Assembly (NCBI GenBank): GCA_937871705.1
Contig: CALMOO010000020.1
Coordinates: 1 to 8,709 of the forward strand
Direction of reading: 5' to 3'
DNA: 8,709 nt
Source of the DNA: an uncultured Hymenobacter sp.
GTDB lineage: Bacteria; Bacteroidota; Bacteroidia; Cytophagales; Hymenobacteraceae
Positions 4,936 to 8,709 of this stretch are shown one piece after another (position 1 is the stretch's first letter; each line of letters starts with the position of its first letter). The translations under genes and the position numbers were made by a program. The notes beneath the pieces were generated by a model. That model searched no databases and was not told the origin of the DNA. It saw only the letters and a list, made by a program, of their open reading frames with translations.

Positions 4936-6624
4936 CTAAACGCCCAACAGCAGGCGGGTTGGGTCTTCGAGTAATTCCTTCACGCGCACCAGGAAAGACA
5001 CTGATTCGCGGCCGTCGATGATGCGGTGGTCGTAGCTCAGGGCCAGGTACATCATGGGGCGAATCACGACTTGGCCGTTCTCGGCCACGGGGCGCTGAAT
5101 GATGTTGTGCATGCCCAAGATAGCCGACTGTGGGGCATTGATAATAGGCGTACTCATCATGGAGCCAAACACGCCCCCGTTGGTGATGGTGAATGTGCCA
5201 CCCGTCATCTGCTCGATGGTGAGTTTATTGTCGCGGGCCAAGCCAGCGAGGCGGCCGATTTCCTTCTCAATACCATCGAACGACAGTTCCTCGGCATTGC
5301 GGATAACGGGCACCACTAGGCCTTTGGGGGCCGATACGGCGATGCTGATATCACAGAAGTCGGAGTACAAGATGCTGTCGCCATCAATCTGGGCATTCAC
5401 GGCGGGCCATTCTTTGAGGGCCACGCACACGGCGCGGGTAAAGAAGGACATAAAGCCCAACCCTACCCCATGCTTTTCCTTGAACTTGTCTTTGAACTTG
5501 TTGCGCAGGTCCATGATGGGCTGCATGTTCACCTCGTTGAAGGTGGTGAGCATGGCCGTTTCGTTCTTCACCGTCACGAGGCGGCGGGCTACGGTTTTGC
5601 GCAGGTTGCTCATGCGCTCGCGGCGCTGGGTGCGGTTGCCGGTGGCAGCAATAGAGCTAGCTACGGCTACTGGCTGGCTAGTGGCCGCAGTTGGTGTAGC
5701 TACCGGGGCTGGTGCCAGAGTAGCGGGCCGGGCTTGGGCATTCTGAGCGTCTTCCTTCGTGATGCGGCCATCGCGGCCCGAACCGGTTACGTCAGCAGCA
5801 CTGATGCCTTTCTCACCCAGAATCTTGCCAGCGGCTGGCGATGGCACACCCGTGGCGTAGGTGCTAGCGCTGCTAGCTGGTGCTGCCGTGGTGACTGCCG
5901 AAGCTGCAAGCGCCGCAGCGGGTGCGCTGGTGGCCGGCGCAGCCGCCGCAGTGCTGCTACCCCCCTCAATGCGAGCGATGGTAGCCCCGATGCTAATGGT
6001 TTCACCTTCCTGCACGGCGTGGCGTAGCGTGCCGCTACCTTCAGCCGGTAGCTCGAAAGTTGCTTTATCCGATTCTAACTCGGCAATTACTTCGTCGCGG
6101 CTCACTTGCGCACCATCGGGCTTCAGCCATTTAGCTACCGTTACTTCGGTGATGGACTCGCCGACAGCGGGAATTTTCATCTCAACCGTGCCACCGTTGC
6201 CGCCGGCAGAGGGGGTAGGCGCCGGGGCGCCCGGCGCCCCCGGTGTCGAGGGGTCGGTGGTAGGCCGGTCGGCGGGAGTACCACCGTAGCCCGACTGGTC
6301 ACTGGCCTGCGGGTTTTCTTCGCCTTTGGTAAGTGGGTCGGGCGTGGCGGCGGCTGGCGCCGGAGCGCTGGCAGGTGCCGCGGCGCCCACCGCGCCATTT
6401 AGCTCGGCAATGACCGTACCGATGCCAATCGTTTCACCTTCCGCCACCCGAATTTTCAGGGTACCATCGGCCTCAGCAGGTAGCTCGAAGGTGGCTTTGT
6501 CCGACTCCAGCTCGGCGATTACTTCGTCGCGCTTCACGGTTTCGCCGTCTTGCTTAAGCCACTTGGCAATCGTGACTTCGGTGATGGATTCGCCGACGGC
6601 GGGAATTTTGATTTCGGTGGGCAT
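4936..6624 (-). CDS. odhB: Dihydrolipoyllysine-residue succinyltransferase (2-oxoglutarate dehydrogenase E2) with two lipoyl domains
   Basis: E2 core of the 2-oxoglutarate dehydrogenase complex (also called sucB). It takes the succinyl group from E1 on lipoyl-lysine and passes it to CoA. The protein has 562 residues. Lipoyl domain 1 (2-76) has Lys43 in ESDKATFE; lipoyl domain 2 (147-221) has Lys187 in the same motif. The E1/E3-binding domain is at 259-295 (VPSPAAGKILGEKGI, then GRDGRITKED). The acyltransferase domain, about 336-562, ends with YDHRIIDGRE, whose His533 and Asp537 are the expected catalytic pair. Ala/Pro-rich linkers join the domains. E2o proteins usually have one lipoyl domain and about 400 residues; the extra domain explains the length. 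The start is the ATG at 6622-6624; a TTG two codons upstream is unlikely. The succinyl rather than acetyl specificity rests on the sucA gene beside it and the sequence type. Confidence 0.96.
   Translation of the reverse strand: MPTEIKIPAVGESITEVTIAKWLKQDGETVKRDEVIAELESDKATFELPAEADGTLKIRVAEGETIGIGTVIAELNGAVGAAAPASAPAPAAATPDPLTKGEENPQASDQSGYGGTPADRPTTDPSTPGAPGAPAPTPSAGGNGGTVEMKIPAVGESITEVTVAKWLKPDGAQVSRDEVIAELESDKATFELPAEGSGTLRHAVQEGETISIGATIARIEGGSSTAAAAPATSAPAAALAASAVTTAAPASSASTYATGVPSPAAGKILGEKGISAADVTGSGRDGRITKEDAQNAQARPATLAPAPVATPTAATSQPVAVASSIAATGNRTQRRERMSNLRKTVARRLVTVKNETAMLTTFNEVNMQPIMDLRNKFKDKFKEKHGVGLGFMSFFTRAVCVALKEWPAVNAQIDGDSILYSDFCDISIAVSAPKGLVVPVIRNAEELSFDGIEKEIGRLAGLARDNKLTIEQMTGGTFTITNGGVFGSMMSTPIINAPQSAILGMHNIIQRPVAENGQVVIRPMMYLALSYDHRIIDGRESVSFLVRVKELLEDPTRLLLGV
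6145..6609. repeat. Direct repeat inside odhB from duplication of the lipoyl domain
   Basis: The 33-bp segments 6145-6177 and 6577-6609 agree at 31 of 33 bases by direct comparison. They encode the first residues of the two lipoyl domains and lie 432 bp apart, exactly 144 codons. Similarity continues at protein level through both domains, including the KWLK..G and ESDKATFELPAE segments. Confidence 0.85.
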
Positions 6625-6659
6625 GAGCAACAGGTGGAAGGAATCAGGGTTGAGTAGCG

Positions 6660-6685
6660 CAAAAATAACTGGCTATTAAACCAGT
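6660..6685 (-). promoter_or_regulatory. Probable -7 box and adjoining dyad for odhB
   Basis: The minus strand reads TATTTTTG at 6660-6667, matching TAnnTTTG, 35 bp before the odhB ATG. Immediately upstream is ACTGG-N8-CCAGT (6668-6685), a short perfect dyad in the spacer where a repressor could sit. No TTG -33 box is present. The internal promoter is an inference. Confidence 0.42.
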
Positions 6686-6858
6686 GGCGCCTGAATAAAT
6701 GGATGCGAGCGTCCTTGAAAATAAACTGTAGCGAGCAGCGTCGTGTATCTCAACTGCCGGCACGCGGGTGTTTGGTGAGCAGCACGCACTAGCTACATAA
6801 GTGACCAACTGCTCAGCAGCATCGCGCTTGGCCCGCAGGTGTCAGTGGCTAACGCTGT

Positions 6859-6886
6859 TATGTGGTAAGCCAATGCTTACTACATA
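6859..6886. other. Stem-loop just after sucA
   Basis: Arms 6859-6870 and 6875-6886 pair over 12 positions with one mismatch and a CAAT loop; the inner GTAAGC / GCTTAC part is perfect. It begins 4 bp after the sucA stop codon. No T-run follows on the minus strand, so it is not a classical terminator; it may protect the 3' end of sucA mRNA or partly stop transcription. Confidence 0.5.
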
Positions 6887-6890
6887 GCCT

Positions 6891-8709
6891 TCAATCGGTT
6901 ACTGCTTTTTCAGCTGCCTTGGTTTCGGTCTTAATCTGCTGGTCGGCTACGGCTTCCTGGGGCTTGTTGAAGGCACGGGCTACTATGTCTTTTTGCTCTT
7001 TTACGTGCACCTTGTTGTAGCCGGTAGCGGGCGAAGCCGAAGGCTTGCGAGCCACCACGTCCTCTAGTTCGCGGCGCATAAAGCGCAGCAGGTAGTTCCA
7101 GTAGCCCATGTTCTCCGGCTCTTCCTGCACCCAGTAGATTTTGGCTTTGGCGTACTTGGCCAACTCGGCATCGAGCTGCTTTTTGGGGAAGGGGTGCAGC
7201 TGCTCCATCCGCACGATAGCTACATCCTGACGGTTGGATTTTTGCTGCTCCTCAAGCAGGTCGTAGTATACCTTGCCCGAGCACAGCAGCACGCGCTTCA
7301 CCTTCTTGGCATCAGCAAAGTCATCGCCGAGCACTTCCTGAAATCGGCCGCTCGTGAAGTCATCTACCGGCGACACGCACAGCGGGTTGCGCAGCATCGA
7401 CTTGGGCGACATTACCACCAGCGGCTTGCGGAAGCTCCACGTGAGCTGGCGACGCAGCGCGTGGAAGAAATTGGCGGGGGTAGTAATGTTGGCCACCACG
7501 ATGTTGTTCTCGGCGGCCAGCTGCAAGAAGCGCTCGGGGCGGGCGTTGGAGTGCTCGGGGCCTTGGCCTTCGTAGCCATGAGGTAGCAGCATCACCAGCC
7601 CGTTCATACGCTGCCACTTGCTTTCGCTGCTCACCACGAACTGGTCAATCATGGTCTGGGCGCCGTTGGCAAAGTCGCCGAACTGCGCTTCCCATACTAC
7701 CAGCGCCGTAGGGTTGGCCATGGCGTAGCCGAATTCGAAGCCAAGCACCGCATACTCGCTCAGCAGCGAGTTGAAAATGCTCAGCTTCTCGTGCTCACCG
7801 CTCATGTGGTTGAGCGAGTTGTACGGGGCCGACGTCTCCGCGTCGTGCAGCACCGCATGGCGGTGCGAGAACGTGCCGCGCTGCACATCCTGGCCACTTA
7901 CGCGCACAATGTGGTTCTCACTTAGCAACGAGCCGTAGGCTAGTAGCTCACCAGCCGCCCAGTTGAGCGTGCGGGTTTCGTAGAACATTTTGCGGCGCTC
8001 CTTTAACAGATTATCAATCTGCTTGATGGGCCGGAAATTCTCGGGAATTTTAGTCAGGGTTTGGGCCACGCGCTCCACCGTTTCGGCGCTAATGCCGGTT
8101 TCGGGCGACTGCTCGAAGTCTTCGTTCTTCGAGCGGCGCAGGGTACGCCACTCGTTTTCGAGCGCTTGGTACTTATAAGGTAGCGGCTGCTGCTTTACCT
8201 GGTCGAGGCGTGCTTGCAGCGTGTCTCTGAACTCCTTGTCCATCTGGTTCGCCAGCTCGGCATCCACGTCGCCGCGCTGCACGAGGGTAGCGTTGTACAC
8301 CTCGCGCGGATTGGGATGCTTCGAGATGACGTTGTAGAGCGTGGGCTGCGTGAACTTCGGCTCGTCCGACTCGTTGTGGCCGTGGCGCCGGTAGCACACC
8401 ATATCGATGAAGATATCGGCGTGGAACTGCTGCCGGTACTCGGTAGCGAGCCGCACGGCAAATACCACTGCCTCAGGGTCGTCGCCATTCACATGAATTA
8501 CTGGCGCATCGATAATCTTCGCCAGGTCGGTGCTGTAGATTGACGAGCGGGCGTCCTCAAAGTCGGTAGTGAAACCAACTTGGTTGTTAATCACAAAGTG
8601 AATGGTGCCGCCCGTCTGGTAGCCTTCGAGCTGCGACATCTGCGTCAGCTCGTAGCCGATGCCCTGGCCCGCCAGCGCCGCATCGCCGTGAATGAGGATG
8701 GGCAGAATC
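6891..8709 (-). CDS. sucA: 2-oxoglutarate dehydrogenase E1 component, C-terminal 605 residues, cut by window edge
   Basis: Thiamine-diphosphate-dependent E1 (also called odhA) that decarboxylates 2-oxoglutarate and succinylates the lipoyl groups of E2 in the TCA cycle. The reading frame is open to the right edge: before the first in-frame ATG (8637-8639) it already encodes HGDAALAGQGIGYELTQ, which is the cofactor-binding core, so that ATG is not the start. Seen: the ThDP/Mg motif GDAALAGQG followed about 30 residues later by VINNQVGF; GHNESDEPKFTQP; the transketolase-like central domain with SGQDVQRGTFSHRHAV and EAQFGDFANGAQ; LPHGYEGQGPEHS; and a C-terminal domain ending KPSASPATGY. A charged tail of about 27 residues rich in Lys, Glu and Ala follows the usual end. 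The family is commonly about 900-930 residues, so roughly a third is missing at the 5' end. The stop is TGA, followed at once by a hairpin. Confidence 0.98.
   Translation of the reverse strand, partial: ILPILIHGDAALAGQGIGYELTQMSQLEGYQTGGTIHFVINNQVGFTTDFEDARSSIYSTDLAKIIDAPVIHVNGDDPEAVVFAVRLATEYRQQFHADIFIDMVCYRRHGHNESDEPKFTQPTLYNVISKHPNPREVYNATLVQRGDVDAELANQMDKEFRDTLQARLDQVKQQPLPYKYQALENEWRTLRRSKNEDFEQSPETGISAETVERVAQTLTKIPENFRPIKQIDNLLKERRKMFYETRTLNWAAGELLAYGSLLSENHIVRVSGQDVQRGTFSHRHAVLHDAETSAPYNSLNHMSGEHEKLSIFNSLLSEYAVLGFEFGYAMANPTALVVWEAQFGDFANGAQTMIDQFVVSSESKWQRMNGLVMLLPHGYEGQGPEHSNARPERFLQLAAENNIVVANITTPANFFHALRRQLTWSFRKPLVVMSPKSMLRNPLCVSPVDDFTSGRFQEVLGDDFADAKKVKRVLLCSGKVYYDLLEEQQKSNRQDVAIVRMEQLHPFPKKQLDAELAKYAKAKIYWVQEEPENMGYWNYLLRFMRRELEDVVARKPSASPATGYNKVHVKEQKDIVARAFNKPQEAVADQQIKTETKAAEKAVTD

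Larger units (their letters stand above)
6625..6890. other. sucA-odhB intercistronic region, no gene seen
   Basis: A 266-bp gap is long for genes that are usually tightly coupled. No plausible coding frame was seen. It holds a hairpin next to the sucA stop codon and a -7 box with an adjacent short dyad in front of odhB, so odhB may have its own transcript as well as readthrough from sucA. Confidence 0.7.

Noticed and set aside
5099..6027. Long plus-strand open frames of 185-215 codons opposite odhB
   Set aside because: They are antisense shadows of the secure odhB reading frame, kept open by its Ala/Pro-rich, GC-rich codons; their translations show no domain.
8637..8639. ATG as the start of sucA
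   Set aside because: The frame continues upstream to the window edge and already encodes the conserved ThDP-binding HGDAALAGQG segment, so the ATG is an internal methionine.

Overview
The window reads as chromosomal DNA of a GC-rich member of the Bacteroidota, most likely a Hymenobacter-like genus of the Cytophagales. The reasons are the protein flavour (a CarboxypepD_reg-like domain on a small membrane protein, paired Roadblock/LC7-like proteins), promoters of the Bacteroidota type (-7 box TAnnTTTG, once with a TTTG -33 box at 19 bp), the lack of Shine-Dalgarno sequences before all seven visible starts, and GC-rich genes separated by AT-rich spacers. The genus is an inference; the phylum is better supported.

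All eight genes are on the minus strand, so transcription runs from high to low coordinates. From the right edge: the 3' two thirds of sucA (2-oxoglutarate dehydrogenase E1, 6891-8709, cut by the edge); a 266-bp gap holding a hairpin and a probable internal promoter; odhB/sucB (E2 succinyltransferase, 4936-6624) with two tandem lipoyl domains, followed by a good intrinsic terminator; a Crp/Fnr-family regulator (4036-4743) whose cysteines resemble those of the oxygen sensor FNR; a 438-bp AT-rich spacer with several dyads and one clear promoter; a three-gene group made of a Roadblock-like protein (3142-3597), a membrane protein with a CarboxypepD_reg-like domain (2355-3065) and a second Roadblock-like paralogue (1803-2186), closed by a terminator; a DUF4126-like membrane protein (1078-1623); and the 5' two thirds of lpdA (dihydrolipoyl dehydrogenase, E3, 1-935, cut by the left edge).

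E1, E2 and E3 together form the 2-oxoglutarate dehydrogenase complex of the TCA cycle, with E3 usually shared with pyruvate dehydrogenase. Here E3 lies about 4 kb downstream of odhB with its own -7 box, so it is probably expressed separately. The Crp/Fnr regulator between them could tie the region to oxygen or redox state, but its targets are unknown. The least explained part is the Roadblock / membrane protein / Roadblock group, whose membrane protein has an anti-sigma-like cytoplasmic end but no sigma factor gene beside it.

No tRNA, rRNA, CRISPR array, insertion sequence or phage gene was recognised.
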